A DNA stretch of 64,000 nt, taken from assembly GCF_900604515.1 (NCBI RefSeq), contig NZ_UWOS01000002.1, forward strand, positions 124,001 to 188,000, in the 5' to 3' direction. The notes under the pieces were generated by a model. The model was not told the origin of the DNA, made no database searches, and saw nothing but the letters and a program-made list of their open reading frames with translations. The DNA is from Arcanobacterium ihumii. Its GTDB lineage: Bacteria; Actinomycetota; Actinomycetes; Actinomycetales; Actinomycetaceae. A program made the translations under genes and the position numbers. Position 1 is the stretch's first letter, and every line of letters begins with the position of its first letter. This document shows, in pieces, positions 54,603-64,000 of this stretch.

Positions 54603-55619
54603 CTAACTAAAAAGTGTTTCTTCAGGTGGAATTAGTCCCAAATGAGACCATGCGAGTGAGGTAGCCATTCTGCCTCGTGGGGTGCGTACAAGGAAGCCTT
54701 CGCGTACCAAGTATGGCTCGGCAACCGTCTCAACTGTTTCAGGTTCCTCACCTACCGAAACTGCAAGCGTCGTTAAGCCAACCGGTCCCCCGTTAAACCG
54801 CATGCATACAGCTTCAAGGACCGACCGATCAAGCCTGTCAAGACCGCGACCATCAACTTCAAAGACGGTAAGCGCTGCCTGGGCTGCCTCTAAATCAAGA
54901 ATTCCATTACCGCGAACCTGCGCCCAATCTTGGACGCGTCGAAGCAAACGATTTGCAATTCGAGGAGTACCGCGCGAACGCGATGCAATTTCAGCAGCAG
55001 CGTCTTCATTAAGAACAGCGTCAAGTTTAATAGAGTTGGCAGAGACGATTTGTGCAAGCTCGGCGTCGGTATAGTAATCGAGGTGTGCGGTAAATCCGAA
55101 ACGATCACGTAATGGCGCTGGAAGAAGCCCCGCTCTAGTGGTTGCACCAACCACGGTAAAAGATGGGAGCGGCAGTGGGATAGATGTTGCTCCAGGCCCT
55201 TTACCGACCATCACATCAACCCGGAAATCCTCCATTGCTAAGTAAAGCATCTCTTCCGCGGTACGCGCGAGACGATGGATTTCGTCAATAAAAAGAACAT
55301 CGCCTTCTTGTAGCGAGGAAAGTACAGCAGCCAAATCTCCCGGATGCTGAATAGCCGGCCCGGAAGTGAGCCGAAGCGAACCATTGACTTCCGCAGCGAT
55401 AATCATCGCAAGGGTGGTTTTCCCCAATCCCGGAGGGCCCGAAAGCAATACATGATCCGGAGAGTTACCGCGTGCGATTGCGGCATCAAGCACTAGCGAA
55501 AGCTGATTACGAACGACTTCTTGACCGACGAATTCAACTAGCCGTTTAGGGCGTAGCGCCGCTTCTTGAGCCCGCTCAGAATCTGTGGCATCCGAATTTG
55601 TAACGTCCCATTGGCTCAC
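54603..55619 (-). CDS. ruvB: Holliday junction helicase RuvB
   Basis: AAA+ motor that drives branch migration with RuvA. The 338 residues hold [19 protein letters not shown] (about 22-40), Walker [16 protein letters not shown] (about 58-72), Walker [20 protein letters not shown], the sensor [19 protein letters not shown] (about 151-169) and the C-terminal winged helix ending [15 protein letters not shown]. It starts two bases after the ruvA stop. Confidence 0.97.
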   Translation of the reverse strand: MSQWDVTNSDATDSERAQEAALRPKRLVEFVGQEVVRNQLSLVLDAAIARGNSPDHVLLSGPPGLGKTTLAMIIAAEVNGSLRLTSGPAIQHPGDLAAVLSSLQEGDVLFIDEIHRLARTAEEMLYLAMEDFRVDVMVGKGPGATSIPLPLPSFTVVGATTRAGLLPAPLRDRFGFTAHLDYYTDAELAQIVSANSIKLDAVLNEDAAAEIASRSRGTPRIANRLLRRVQDWAQVRGNGILDLEAAQAALTVFEVDGRGLDRLDRSVLEAVCMRFNGGPVGLTTLAVSVGEEPETVETVAEPYLVREGFLVRTPRGRMATSLAWSHLGLIPPEETLFS

Positions 55620-55621
55620 GA

Positions 55622-56212
55622 TTATCTCCTGCTCCCAAGAATTTGAAGGGAACTACGCAAAAGCTGAGCCACCGTGGCATCAGGATTACTTTCCCTCGCC
55701 TCAGAAATCGCCGAAGTTGCTTCTCGCTCCTGCCAACCCAAGTTAACGAGTGCTTCTAAGATATCTGGTGAAGCCCCAGAGCTTGGAGCCGAAGCCTGCA
55801 CAGCTCCATGAGCTGGGCCAAGTTTATCGCCTATCTCAAGAATCATACGTTGCGCGCCCTTCTTCCCGATTCCGGAAACTTGAGTCAAGGCCGATTCGTT
55901 TTTATTTTGAATAGCAAGTCGCAGTGCATCTGGTGTATGAACACTTAGGATTGTCAAAGCGGTACGTGGACCGATTCCAGATACTGTGTTAAGCGTTTCA
56001 AAAACTGCTCGTTCGTCGTCGTCGGCAAATCCAAACAGGGTAAGAGAATCTTCTTTCACCACAAGGGATGTGAAAAGTGATGCTTCTGAACCAACTCTGA
56101 GCTTGGCTAGTGTAGTTGGAGTGGCGTGAATAAGCATACCGACTCCCCCGACCTCAATCACTGCAGTGGCGATTCCAACGGATATCACGGTTCCGCGTAA
56201 AGATGCGATCAC
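55622..56212 (-). CDS. ruvA: Holliday junction binding protein RuvA
   Basis: Tetrameric Holliday junction-binding protein of 196 residues. The N-terminal OB fold starts [13 protein letters not shown], the two helix-hairpin-helix segments are [19 protein letters not shown] and [19 protein letters not shown] (about 75 and 110). The C-terminal RuvB-contact domain ([15 protein letters not shown]) follows a Ser/Ala-rich linker. The start is GTG at 56212. The 90-base gap to ruvC holds no further gene. Confidence 0.96.
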   Translation of the reverse strand: MIASLRGTVISVGIATAVIEVGGVGMLIHATPTTLAKLRVGSEASLFTSLVVKEDSLTLFGFADDDERAVFETLNTVSGIGPRTALTILSVHTPDALRLAIQNKNESALTQVSGIGKKGAQRMILEIGDKLGPAHGAVQASAPSSGASPDILEALVNLGWQEREATSAISEARESNPDATVAQLLRSSLQILGSRR

Positions 56213-56302
56213 TATTTCACCTTTCGAACAAACGTTTCATAAATAGAGTACCGCATCGCAGAAAAATTCATAGAACGACGCCAGCGTTGTGTAGATTTGG
56301 CT

Positions 56303-56935
56303 TTATTTGTCTTTAGATTTCGGGGCAACCGCACCATGACGCGCCCGCATACGCTCCGCTTGCGCCCACATTTTTTGAGCCGGTGTGAGATCAGCGCCCT
56401 CTGCTCGAGGAAGCATTCCTGCTCCGCCATGCTGGGAACGCGCCGTATCTTGGAACTGAAGAGCCCCTCCTCGCCAAGAATGGCAAATCGCAATCGCCAG
56501 AGCATCCGCGGCATCTTTTGGCCGAGGCGGCGCATCCAGTCGCAGAATTTTTTGCACCATCATCTGGACTTGTGCTTTTTCAGCACGACCACTTCCTGTA
56601 ACGGCTGCTTTAACCTCGGAAGGAGTATGAAGGGCAATCGGTAAACCATGCTGAGCCGCAGCCAGCATAACGATTCCCGCAACTTGTGCAGTACTCGTTA
56701 CCGATCGGACGTTTTCTTGCGCAAATACGCGTTCAATCGCGACGACATCGGGGCGAAAGATTCGTAGCGTTTCCTCAAGTTTGTTTGAAATAAGGAGAAG
56801 ACGCTGATGCGGAGGCAGTTCAGGTGCGGACCGGGCAACATCAACATCAACCAAGGTGACTTGGCGCCCACCACGCGAGTCAATAATCCCCAACCCACAA
56901 CGAGTTAAGCCCGGATCCACACCTAAAATACGCAA
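56303..56935 (-). CDS. ruvC: Holliday junction resolvase RuvC
   Basis: Endonuclease that cuts Holliday junctions. The catalytic acids are visible in [18 protein letters not shown] (Asp7), [10 protein letters not shown] (Glu about 67) and [14 protein letters not shown] (Asp about 139 and 142). The 210-residue product has about 40 residues more than the Escherichia coli enzyme, a C-terminal extension with [14 protein letters not shown]. The initiation codon is TTG at 56935, directly adjacent to the yebC stop (TAATTG). That implies coupled and probably low-level translation. Confidence 0.93.
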   Translation of the reverse strand: MRILGVDPGLTRCGLGIIDSRGGRQVTLVDVDVARSAPELPPHQRLLLISNKLEETLRIFRPDVVAIERVFAQENVRSVTSTAQVAGIVMLAAAQHGLPIALHTPSEVKAAVTGSGRAEKAQVQMMVQKILRLDAPPRPKDAADALAIAICHSWRGGALQFQDTARSQHGGAGMLPRAEGADLTPAQKMWAQAERMRARHGAVAPKSKDK

Positions 56936-57697
56936 TTAGCCTTCGGCCTCGATTTCAGCCATAACCTCATCTGGGATGTCCACGTTTGAGTAGACATTTT
57001 GGATATCGTCAAGATCGTCAAGAGCGTCAAGAACCTTAAGGACCTTCAACGCACCTTCTTTATCCACGCCAACTTTCATCGACGGAACGAACTGGACTTC
57101 AGCTGAGTTGTAGTCGATACCGTTTTCCTGAAGCGCCGAACGCACGGCAACAACGTCATTTGGCTCGGAAAGCACTTCAAAAACTTCGCCTTCGTCGGTT
57201 ACCTCTTCAGCGCCGGCGTCTAGAACTGCCATAAGAAGCGAATCTTCATCCACACCGTCGACCTTTGGAACTTCTACGATGCCCTTGCGAGCGAACATGT
57301 AGGAAACTGAACCCGGGTCTGCTAAAGTTCCACCGTTGCGGGTGAGTGCAACACGAACTTCAGAAGCTGCGCGGTTGCGGTTATCGGTAAGACATTCGAT
57401 CAAAACTGCGACGCCACCCGAAGCATAGCCTTCGTACATAATTGATTCGTACTGAACGCCGTCTTGGCCTTCGCCTGATGCACGCTTAAGAGCGCGATCA
57501 ATGTTATCGGAAGGAACCGAATTCTTCTTTGCCTTCTGAACGGCGTCGAACAAAGTTGGGTTTCCTTCAGGGTCCGGACCGCCAGTACGAGCAGCAACTT
57601 CAATATTCTTGATGAGTCGGGCGAAAAGCTTTCCACGCTTCGCGTCGATCGCCGCCTTCTTATGCTTTGTGGTTGCCCACTTAGAATGTCCAGACAC
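56936..57697 (-). CDS. yebC: YebC/PmpR family transcription or translation factor
   Basis: A 253-residue protein of the YebC family (historically a transcription regulator, with recent evidence for a role in translation). The N-terminus [22 protein letters not shown] (1-22, in two parts), [17 protein letters not shown], and [13 protein letters not shown] are signatures. It heads yebC-ruvC-ruvA-ruvB-yajC-secD-secF-apt. The 161 bases before it contain no gene and no certain promoter. Confidence 0.94.
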   Translation of the reverse strand: MSGHSKWATTKHKKAAIDAKRGKLFARLIKNIEVAARTGGPDPEGNPTLFDAVQKAKKNSVPSDNIDRALKRASGEGQDGVQYESIMYEGYASGGVAVLIECLTDNRNRAASEVRVALTRNGGTLADPGSVSYMFARKGIVEVPKVDGVDEDSLLMAVLDAGAEEVTDEGEVFEVLSEPNDVVAVRSALQENGIDYNSAEVQFVPSMKVGVDKEGALKVLKVLDALDDLDDIQNVYSNVDIPDEVMAEIEAEG

Positions 57698-57858
57698 TAG
57701 ATCTCCTTATTTTTTGAAACCTTTAACGGAACAAGTCTACATTGATCGGTGAAAACACTGGTATTCATTTTTTGCGAATAGGCACACGTCCGCCGTGAGC
57801 TCCCTCAAACCCGCACTTTTCAGTGATCAGGTATCGAGTAATTTCCTACACGTAAGAA

Positions 57859-58449
57859 TTAGTCGTCGAGAAGTTCACTAAGTTTTCCATCCCAACCCTG
57901 CACCCAGCTCTTTGCCAATGAAATGAACGACACCGGGTAAACGGTTTCTCCATCTTTAATTGCGGCTTGAAGCTCATCTAAATTCCACCACCGGTATTCT
58001 TCAAGAACTTCGCTTTCAATGAGCGTGAGTGAACTGTTTCCATCTCGGTCAATCGTGGATTTTTCCGCATCAGTGACTCTGAGCAGGAAGAACATCTCAT
58101 CTTGTTTCACGTCTCGGAGCACGAAACGAAACGTCGATTCTCTGCGAAGCACCGGACCTTCCAGTCGATCCTCAGAAACGGCTAATCCCGTCTCTTCTTG
58201 TAACTCGCGCAGTGCTGCTTGACGATCGGATTCGCCATTTGCTTTGCCACCGCCCACCGTAAACCACCACGAACGATTAGAGTCGCCAAAATCATGACCT
58301 TTGATAAGGAATACATCTCCCTTCGAATCAATGACGACGACGCGCGCGGCTTGACGATGAGGGAAACCGTCGTCATCCACTGGCCACTCACGCTCCATCT
58401 CTTGGAAGACTTGGTCGCGAATATCATTCTGCTGGGATACTTTGTCCAT
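57859..58449 (-). CDS. NUDIX hydrolase
   Basis: A 196-residue pyrophosphohydrolase-fold protein. The Nudix box reads GGKANGESDRQAALRELQEETGL (about 74-96; GX5EX7REXXEEXG satisfied, split by me at the E). The flanking strands RVVVIDSKGDVFLI and WWFTVGG fit. GGAG lies six bases before the ATG at 58449. The gene overlaps the end of the PrsW-like gene by 26 bases. In mycobacteria a NUDIX-containing protein is also found near pimA. Substrate is unknown. Confidence 0.88.
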   Translation of the reverse strand: MDKVSQQNDIRDQVFQEMEREWPVDDDGFPHRQAARVVVIDSKGDVFLIKGHDFGDSNRSWWFTVGGGKANGESDRQAALRELQEETGLAVSEDRLEGPVLRRESTFRFVLRDVKQDEMFFLLRVTDAEKSTIDRDGNSSLTLIESEVLEEYRWWNLDELQAAIKDGETVYPVSFISLAKSWVQGWDGKLSELLDD

Positions 58450-59581
58450 CTTTTACTCCGTTTCCAAAGAAAATCGTACGAAGGCGAACAATTTCTCCTA
58501 GTAAAAAACGCTCACGTTCGCGGTTTTCTTCAGAGTGGACTTCGCCGGTTTTCAAAGCGGTTGTTCGGAAATACCCAAGCTCAATTAGTGCCTGCTGGTA
58601 ATCTTTCATGGCTTTTGTGCCACGACCACGCGGAGATCCACGACCGAGGAGTCGAGTTTCAGACCAGTGCCGAGCAGATAGGCGCCTAGCCAAGGAAAGG
58701 ATCATATCAACGTCCGATTGCAGTAGCCAACCTGCCTCTACATAATCTTTGAGACCGTTGACGACGAACCGTTTTTGTTGCCAACGCGCATATAATGCAA
58801 ATCCTGTTAACGCGACCGCCGTCGGAACGTTACTAAGGATGACATAGCGCTCATAACTCATATTTGAGAACGTTAGGGCAGCGTTGTTAAACCAGTGTCC
58901 AGCTACAGCACTCACCATAGCTGGAACTAACCACAATGCTTTTGTTAAACGACTACGCATCAGAGTAGCGAAACCGAGGAAGAATCCAAAGGCGGCCGTC
59001 CAGGCCTCATGATTGAGTGGACCGTCTAAGAAACGAAGTTTAAAAACCACATCGATCTCGTCATAATTTCGTACAAAATAAAGAATGTTTTCTGTGAATG
59101 CGAAACCTGAACCTACCAGCGCACCATAAACAATTCCATCTACGGGACCATTGAAATAGTTCTTCAAATACTTGTAGATAAAGAAGACGGCGAGCCCCTT
59201 AGAAAACTCTTCCGTCAGAGGGGCAACATGAGAGGCAAGGTATAGGTTGATATCAAGTTGCGAGTTTGAGGGCAAAATCGCTTGGCTTGAAATGTAATCC
59301 CCCGCGTACCCGTTTAGCACAACGGCAAGGATAATCGAAGATCCGGCACCGCACATGAATGCAGCCACATACATCCATAGAGGTTCAGGTTCCCAGCTAT
59401 CGATGAGCCAAACAAAGAAACCAATTGCGACCACCGGAATCAACGCATAGAGCGCGGCAACAAAGACACCTGAGATTCCTTCTGGGCTTTCAAGCTCCGG
59501 CAAAATCATCCAGACACCAAAAGCCCCCAAAATAATCATGAAAACGGCGATGACGAAACCTGAGCTACGTTGACGTTTCAT
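58424..59581 (-). CDS. PrsW-family membrane protease-like protein
   Basis: A 385-residue polytopic membrane protein. It starts at ATG 59581 (MKRQRSSGFV), with eight or so hydrophobic segments and the three family motifs: APLTEEFSKGLAVF (EE, about 122-135), GSGFAFTENILYF (FxxxEN, about 157-169) and HEAWTAAFGFFLG (HxxxT, about 190-202). A soluble tail of about 100 residues follows. PrsW itself cleaves an anti-sigma factor in Bacillus; this protein's substrate is unknown. It starts directly after the stop of the membrane gene at 59583 and overlaps the NUDIX gene. It belongs to the envelope-lipid operon by position. Confidence 0.88.
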   Translation of the reverse strand: MKRQRSSGFVIAVFMIILGAFGVWMILPELESPEGISGVFVAALYALIPVVAIGFFVWLIDSWEPEPLWMYVAAFMCGAGSSIILAVVLNGYAGDYISSQAILPSNSQLDINLYLASHVAPLTEEFSKGLAVFFIYKYLKNYFNGPVDGIVYGALVGSGFAFTENILYFVRNYDEIDVVFKLRFLDGPLNHEAWTAAFGFFLGFATLMRSRLTKALWLVPAMVSAVAGHWFNNAALTFSNMSYERYVILSNVPTAVALTGFALYARWQQKRFVVNGLKDYVEAGWLLQSDVDMILSLARRLSARHWSETRLLGRGSPRGRGTKAMKDYQQALIELGYFRTTALKTGEVHSEENRERERFLLGEIVRLRTIFFGNGVKDGQSIPAE

Positions 59582-59582
59582 A

Positions 59583-60221
59583 TTATTCGTCCACCAAATC
59601 AACAGTTTGAGGTAGAGGCGCACTTCCCGCGAGACGCAAAATCCGAGTAAAGGTGCTACGGCGCACACGCCGAGCTTGAGAAACATGGATATTATGGAAA
59701 CGCCGAGTTAAGCGCACCTCATTTCTATCTCGATTAAGCTGGCGGAGCACCTCACGGACCTCATCATCCAATTCAGTTTCTTCTAGCTCATCAACGGTGA
59801 GCTGCAAAACCCTACTTAATTCAGATTCGATGACGAGGCGGTCTACTACAGGCGCTGTAACCAATCCAGAGTTAACCGAAAGCTCATCGGCGCTAGATGG
59901 AGCGTCATCTGCAATAGCTAAGCTTGGCACGCCGGACAACGAGTCCAAACCATCGTCGATGATTGGAGTGCCAACGAAATGAGCAGCTTCTTGGGCGGCA
60001 GCTTTAAGTAAGACTGCGGAGGCAACGTCCAAAGCACCTAGTTCAGCGAAATCCTGAGCGTGTTGCGCGCGCGAATATAGAGCACGCTCTAGGAGACGCC
60101 GTGATTTCAGAGCGTTGAGATGCAACGAATTTAGTTTGCGGGCACGCAAAATACCGATGGCGATAATTATTGCCAGAGCAACTACGCCAAAAATTAGGAG
60201 CCAAAACACCGTTGGAAACAT
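59583..60221 (-). CDS. Uncharacterised single-pass membrane protein
   Basis: A 212-residue protein with one N-terminal transmembrane helix (FWLLIFGVVALAIIIAIGIL, about 6-25). A helical region follows with SLHLNALKSRRLLERALYSR (about 32-51), an Asp/Ser-rich linker (about 85-115), then LQLTVDELEETELDDEVREV and a basic helical end (RLTRRFHNIHVSQARRVRRS). It vaguely recalls LemA-like or the membrane part of the NUDIX protein found beside pimA in mycobacteria, but I cannot assign it. It is 12 bases from pimA and one base from the PrsW-like gene. Confidence 0.7.
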   Translation of the reverse strand: MFPTVFWLLIFGVVALAIIIAIGILRARKLNSLHLNALKSRRLLERALYSRAQHAQDFAELGALDVASAVLLKAAAQEAAHFVGTPIIDDGLDSLSGVPSLAIADDAPSSADELSVNSGLVTAPVVDRLVIESELSRVLQLTVDELEETELDDEVREVLRQLNRDRNEVRLTRRFHNIHVSQARRVRRSTFTRILRLAGSAPLPQTVDLVDE

Positions 60222-60233
60222 CCGAACAATCCT

Positions 60234-61358
60234 TTATTCAATTCCAGAATTCTGCATCTTAATTGCGGTTTCGTAGACCTCATAGATCTGAGAAGCTACT
60301 GTTCCCCAATCGTAGATTTCTGCATGTTCCTCGCCGTTGCGCGACTTTTCCAACCGACCATTCACATCTTCGAGGGCTTCGTTGATAGCATCTGCAAGCG
60401 CCACCGGATTTTCATTTTCAAAATGAAAACCACACTTGCCGTTTTGCAAAACCGCTCTGAATGCGGGAATGTCGGATGCAACTATACAAGCTCCTGCACT
60501 CATCGCTTCCACTAAAATGATTCCAAAAGATTCACCACCGGTGTTAGGGGCAAGGTAAAGATCTGCGGAGCCTAATAGCGCCGCTTTATCTGAATCGGAA
60601 ACACCGCCAAGGAATTCAATGTTTTTGGCGTATTCGCCAAACATACCATGAGCTTTTTCGATATCGCCTCTGCCGGCAATAAAGAGATGTGCATTCGGAT
60701 ATTTTTCAAGAACCTTTGGAAGAGCCTGAGCAACCAGTGGCAAACCTTTGCGCGGTTCATCTAAACGCCCTAAGAATGCTAAAGTCGGGCGTTCTGGAGT
60801 TCCGATGAACCTAGGATCCTTGTGTTCAAGGCGCATTTGAGAAACTCGCACACCGTTCGGGATAACCCAAGCGTCTCCGCCAAGATGCTGAACCGCAGTC
60901 CGTCTTGCTTCTTCCGAAACCGCAATACGCGCTTGTATCTTATCGAGCATCGGCACAAGGACCGGCGCTGAAAGAGCCATTGCTCGTGAGCGATCCATCG
61001 CCGTATGGAAAGTTGAAACGATCGGGCAGTGCGCACTCATCAAGGCGAGCATTGAAACAGAGGGAGTGAACGGCTCGTGAACGTGCAAAACATCAAGATT
61101 CTCGTCTTTTAACCAAGCTCTGACCTGACGGTTTACTTTCGGACCGAAAGCCAATCGTGCTACCGAACCGTTGTATCGAATTGGAACAGCTGCCCCGACC
61201 GGAACCACATAGGGCTCTAGATCTTCAGTTTTCTCAGACGGAGCGATCACAGTAACTTCGTGACCACGAGAAATCAGCTCTTCTGCCAAATCGCGGATAT
61301 GGATTTGAACTCCACCGGCGACATCCCACGAATACCCACACGCGATACCAATTTTCAC
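60234..61358 (-). CDS. pimA: Phosphatidylinositol alpha-mannosyltransferase PimA (GT4)
   Basis: Transfers mannose from GDP-mannose to phosphatidylinositol, the first step of PIM synthesis at the inner membrane face. The GTG at 61358 gives KIGIACGYSWDVAGGVQIHI (standard PimA N-terminus) and 374 residues; upstream in-frame codons overlap patA and are unlikely. VLHVHEPFTPSVSMLAL (about 92-108), FLGRLDEPRKGLPLV (about 195) and the EX7E segment GGESFGIILVEAMSAG (about 275-290) are typical. It follows patA by four bases, with pgsA upstream. Confidence 0.92.
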   Translation of the reverse strand: MKIGIACGYSWDVAGGVQIHIRDLAEELISRGHEVTVIAPSEKTEDLEPYVVPVGAAVPIRYNGSVARLAFGPKVNRQVRAWLKDENLDVLHVHEPFTPSVSMLALMSAHCPIVSTFHTAMDRSRAMALSAPVLVPMLDKIQARIAVSEEARRTAVQHLGGDAWVIPNGVRVSQMRLEHKDPRFIGTPERPTLAFLGRLDEPRKGLPLVAQALPKVLEKYPNAHLFIAGRGDIEKAHGMFGEYAKNIEFLGGVSDSDKAALLGSADLYLAPNTGGESFGIILVEAMSAGACIVASDIPAFRAVLQNGKCGFHFENENPVALADAINEALEDVNGRLEKSRNGEEHAEIYDWGTVASQIYEVYETAIKMQNSGIE

Positions 61359-61362
61359 AGCT

Positions 61363-62403
61363 TCACCTATCTTCTTCCTGAGCTCGCAGCAAATCGCCAT
61401 TGTTTTCCTGGTGACGACGTTTTGCACGCTCAAGTCGGGTACGGTCAAGATCTTCAACAAACAGTTTTTGAAGCATATGCCAGTCTTCTAGATGGTCACG
61501 GAGCAAGGGCTCTATTTGATCAAGCCACTGCTGATTGAGGGCAGCCAAATCTGCTTCATCAATTCGTTTTGACCGTACCGATTCATCTTCAGGAATCCAC
61601 AGGTTCTCTTCTAATTCGTGAGGAGGGAAAATCGGTGAACCAACCACCATTTTAATCCCCCATGGAGATCCTGCGCGCTTGACCCTAGCCTTATCTTTGC
61701 CGAAGTAATCAGATATGATCGTCACTGGAAACATTGGTTGCCCGGTACGAATAGCTAAAATTGCAGCACCGGGAGCTACCCGTACGTCATGACCACAGAG
61801 TTTAACATTCACGCCGGTTGCGCTTAGATCCCGGTCGCACAGCAGTGGGGTAAAACAAATCCCCTGCCCCATATCCGCTGTTAACTTCCCGATTGAATTT
61901 GCACCACGAACCGCCTGATATATCGTCATTCCCAGAGACTGTCTGACATTCAAAAACTCATCCGCGAGTTCAGGTGGCTCCAATTTTTCGGCGATGGTGT
62001 GAACCGGAGCAAGATCAAGGGTGGCCCAAGCACCCGCTAAATCCCAGTTTCCTGCGTGCAGCAAGGCTGCCGAACAAGAATTTTCTTCCAAATGCTTTCG
62101 CAAAACGCCAAGGTTTTCTCCGCTAACTCGGGCCAAGATCTGTTCTGGATTAAGATACTTAAGCCGGAATACTTCCTGATAGTAACGCATATAGGAACGC
62201 ATTGCTCGAGCAGAACGGACTCGTTGAGACCATTTGTTAGAAAGCGGCGTTATGCGTTGATAGTTTTTGCGAAGTTGACGCACACCGGCGTTGTTGCTAA
62301 GACCGACGGCGAATCCAACCGTTTCAAACACACGGCGAGAAACCGAATCAGGAGTGTGTTTAACAAAACCGTCTGCAAGAGAAAATAACTTGAAAACGTC
62401 CAT
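61363..62403 (-). CDS. patA: PIM acyltransferase PatA-like (LpxL/HtrB family)
   Basis: Acyl-CoA-dependent acyltransferase expected to acylate the mannose of PIM. The 346-residue protein has the catalytic HX4D-type motif LLHAGNWDLAGAW (about 116-128), then GQGICFTPLLCDRDLSATGV (about 178) and PGAAILAIRTGQPMFPV (about 212), typical of bacterial LpxL-like enzymes. The C-terminus is Arg/Glu-rich. GGGGGAG in the end of pgsA provides the ribosome site. The order pgsA-patA-pimA matches the mycobacterial PIM cluster, which supports the assignment. Confidence 0.88.
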   Translation of the reverse strand: MDVFKLFSLADGFVKHTPDSVSRRVFETVGFAVGLSNNAGVRQLRKNYQRITPLSNKWSQRVRSARAMRSYMRYYQEVFRLKYLNPEQILARVSGENLGVLRKHLEENSCSAALLHAGNWDLAGAWATLDLAPVHTIAEKLEPPELADEFLNVRQSLGMTIYQAVRGANSIGKLTADMGQGICFTPLLCDRDLSATGVNVKLCGHDVRVAPGAAILAIRTGQPMFPVTIISDYFGKDKARVKRAGSPWGIKMVVGSPIFPPHELEENLWIPEDESVRSKRIDEADLAALNQQWLDQIEPLLRDHLEDWHMLQKLFVEDLDRTRLERAKRRHQENNGDLLRAQEEDR

Positions 62404-62410
62404 TGAGGGA

Positions 62411-63043
62411 CTACTCCCCCTCAGATTCGCCGGCTTTGCATTGCTGGAATACGGTATGCATACGCTGAATTACTGTAATGAAAGAAAGAATGGCAAGAAT
62501 CCACATTCCGATTGCCATAAACCAGTGTGACAGGCCAAAGCCAACAAGGAGTACACAAATCCCTGCGAATACAAGGCGATCGGCGCGTTCTGCAATCCCG
62601 ACGCTAGCGGTGAGACCAACTCCTTCTGCACGTGCGCGAGCGTAGGGAACAACAGATCCAAAAACTAAGGCGGCTAAGGCTCCGGTCATTACCCAGATTC
62701 GAGTTGGTTCTGAAGCAGACGTGTAACCCCAAGCAACGAAGCTGGCAAAGATCGCTGCATCGGCAAAGCGATCCATAGTTGAATCAAGGAAGGCTCCCCA
62801 CGTACTCGAGCTATTCGTCAAGCGCGCAACTTGTCCATCTAAGTTGTCGAAAATAACCAGGATAGAAACGATGACGAAACCAAGCAGGAGTTGATTGGTC
62901 GGGAAGAAATAGAGCGAGGTGATAACCGTCAAGAACGTCCCAACCACAGTGATCGTATTTGCACTGATCCCTAGTTTGACGCATGCGTGCGCAATTGGCC
63001 CAAATATAGTTTTAGCTAATGGGCGCCCTGTTCTGCTCAGCAT
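62411..63043 (-). CDS. pgsA: Phosphatidylinositol phosphate synthase (CDP-alcohol phosphotransferase)
   Basis: Makes phosphatidylinositol phosphate from CDP-diacylglycerol and inositol phosphate in the membrane. The 210-residue protein (ATG 63043, AGGAAG seven bases upstream) has about six helices and the family signature DNLDGQVAR-8-G-3-D-3-D (about 70-92; D, D, G, R, G, D, D all present). The position next to patA and pimA points to phosphatidylinositol rather than phosphatidylglycerol. A terminator-like hairpin after thrS lies 27 bases upstream of the start. Confidence 0.9.
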   Translation of the reverse strand: MLSRTGRPLAKTIFGPIAHACVKLGISANTITVVGTFLTVITSLYFFPTNQLLLGFVIVSILVIFDNLDGQVARLTNSSSTWGAFLDSTMDRFADAAIFASFVAWGYTSASEPTRIWVMTGALAALVFGSVVPYARARAEGVGLTASVGIAERADRLVFAGICVLLVGFGLSHWFMAIGMWILAILSFITVIQRMHTVFQQCKAGESEGE

Positions 63044-63070
63044 CTTTATCTTCCTGTTCAGAAATAACCA

Positions 63071-63107
63071 GTTTTCGCTGGCACTCTTTTCAAGCGCCAG
63101 CGAAAAC
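63071..63107 (-). terminator. Hairpin after thrS, before pgsA
   Basis: Perfect 12-base arms GTTTTCGCTGGC and complement with a 13-base loop lie three bases past the thrS stop. TGGTTATTTCTG follows on the minus strand, a weak U-run. It could terminate thrS or attenuate transcription into pgsA. Confidence 0.7.
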
Positions 63108-63110
63108 AAA

Positions 63111-64000
63111 TTACTGATTTACGTGATTCTTAATCTGGTCAACAATTCGTGAAACCGCTTCTTCAACAGGTACGCCATTGTCTTGGGAGCCGTCCCTCAT
63201 ACGGAATGAAACCGCACCGGCTTCGACGTCTTCGCCACCCGCAATAAGCGTAAACGGAACCTTGTCCTTAGAAGCATTACGGATCTTCTTCGGGAAACGG
63301 TCATCGGACTTATCAACTTCAACACGCACACCGTGGGACCGAAGCTTAGCAGCGACGTCGTCAAGATAAGAATCAAAAGCATCGGCAACTGGCACACAAC
63401 GAACTTGTACAGGCGCCAACCAAGCTGGGAAAGCACCTGCATAGTGCTCAGTAAGAACGCCGAAGAAGCGCTCGATAGAACCAAACAAAGCTCGGTGAAT
63501 CATGACCGGCTGCTGACGGCTACCGTCTGATGCTGTGTACTCAAGATTGAAACGCTGTGGAAGGTTGAAATCGAGCTGGATGGTAGACATCTGCCATGTC
63601 CTGCCCAGCGCATCCTTTGCCTGAACCGAAATCTTCGGTCCGTAGAAAGCCGCACCTTCTGGATCTGGAACCAGCTCGAGCCCTGATTCGTGAGCAACTT
63701 CTTCAAGGGTACGAGTTGCCTCTTCCCAGATATCGTCGTCTCCAACGAACTTCTTCGGATCCTTTGTGGAGAGCTCGAGGTAGAAATCATCGAGTCCATA
63801 ATCTTTCAAAAGATCAAGAACAAAGGTAAGTAGTTCAGAAAGCTCGTCCTTCATTTGCTCGCGGGTGCAGTAGATATGCGCATCATCTTGCGTAAAACCA
63901 CGAGCTCGAGTCAATCCGTGGATAACACCTGACTTCTCGTTTCGATACACGGTACCGAATTCAAAAAGTCGAAGTGGAAGCTCACGATAGGAACGGCCAC
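63111..64000 (-). CDS. thrS: Threonyl-tRNA synthetase, C-terminal part (runs off the window)
   Basis: Charges tRNA-Thr. Only the last 296 or so codons lie in the window; the frame is open to base 64000 and continues beyond it. The visible part has class II motif 2 ([20 protein letters not shown], then [20 protein letters not shown]), [17 protein letters not shown], the motif 3 region [20 protein letters not shown] (about 110 residues before the end) and the anticodon-binding domain ending IKNHVNQ. It precedes pgsA as in mycobacteria, though no HIT-domain gene lies between them here. Confidence 0.95.
   Translation of the reverse strand, partial: GRSYRELPLRLFEFGTVYRNEKSGVIHGLTRARGFTQDDAHIYCTREQMKDELSELLTFVLDLLKDYGLDDFYLELSTKDPKKFVGDDDIWEEATRTLEEVAHESGLELVPDPEGAAFYGPKISVQAKDALGRTWQMSTIQLDFNLPQRFNLEYTASDGSRQQPVMIHRALFGSIERFFGVLTEHYAGAFPAWLAPVQVRCVPVADAFDSYLDDVAAKLRSHGVRVEVDKSDDRFPKKIRNASKDKVPFTLIAGGEDVEAGAVSFRMRDGSQDNGVPVEEAVSRIVDQIKNHVNQ

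Overview
The window is a stretch of actinobacterial chromosome of moderate G+C (about half, judged by eye). Gene order, the fused aroK-aroB gene, the small mihF-type integration host factor, an EF-P with a PGKGP loop, a PriA without helicase motifs and a phosphatidylinositol-mannoside (PIM) lipid cluster all fit the order Actinomycetales. The G+C and the aroKB fusion suggest Actinomycetaceae (an Arcanobacterium/Gleimia-like organism), but this is inference and no species is named. Most genes lie on the minus strand. No tRNA, rRNA, CRISPR array, insertion sequence or prophage was seen, and no gene-free stretch exceeds 300 bases. Bases 1-71, downstream of rpe, hold nothing recognisable.

Layout. 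72-9316 (minus): mihF, gmk, rpoZ, coaBC, metK, priA, fmt, rsmB, rpe, an order also known from mycobacteria. 9517-14960: nusB and efp, a P-loop kinase-like protein, aroKB, aroC and a lone prepilin peptidase. 15121-23008: aroE, mltG, ruvX, alaS, a DUF948 protein, rpsD, rarA. 23073-30985 is an accessory island: a Phd/PIN toxin-antitoxin pair, an unknown small protein, a type I restriction-modification operon (hsdM-hsdS-hsdR) and a FitA/FitB-like toxin-antitoxin pair. 31118-40100: MMPL transporter (+), GNAT enzyme and aspS (-), MFS transporter and DEAD-box helicase (+). 40264-45921 (minus): hisS with two overlapping dynamin-like GTPase genes, and a metallo-beta-lactamase-fold hydrolase. 46044-48063 (+): a DUF349 protein and an unknown protein. 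48095-57697 (minus): rel, apt, secF, secD, yajC, ruvB, ruvA, ruvC, yebC. 57859-64000 (minus): NUDIX, PrsW-like protease, an unknown membrane protein, pimA, patA, pgsA and the 3' part of thrS.

The most interesting locus is the type I system. hsdS carries a run of nine G (coding strand) exactly between its two target-recognition halves. One base lost or gained would stop translation within a few codons and leave a half-size specificity subunit. In the same operon hsdR is split by a frameshift between its first two helicase motifs, while hsdM looks intact. As sequenced, the locus therefore looks like a methylation-only, potentially phase-variable type I system (a candidate phasevarion) flanked by two PIN-toxin modules. 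A second unexplained signal is the 9-mer ACGACGGCG: twelve copies in 64 kb, ten on the plus strand, in several reading frames of unrelated genes, which suggests a polar DNA-level motif. Three genes (MMPL, the unknown gene at 47506, rel) have a -10-like hexamer placed so that transcription would begin at the start codon, which suggests leaderless mRNAs.
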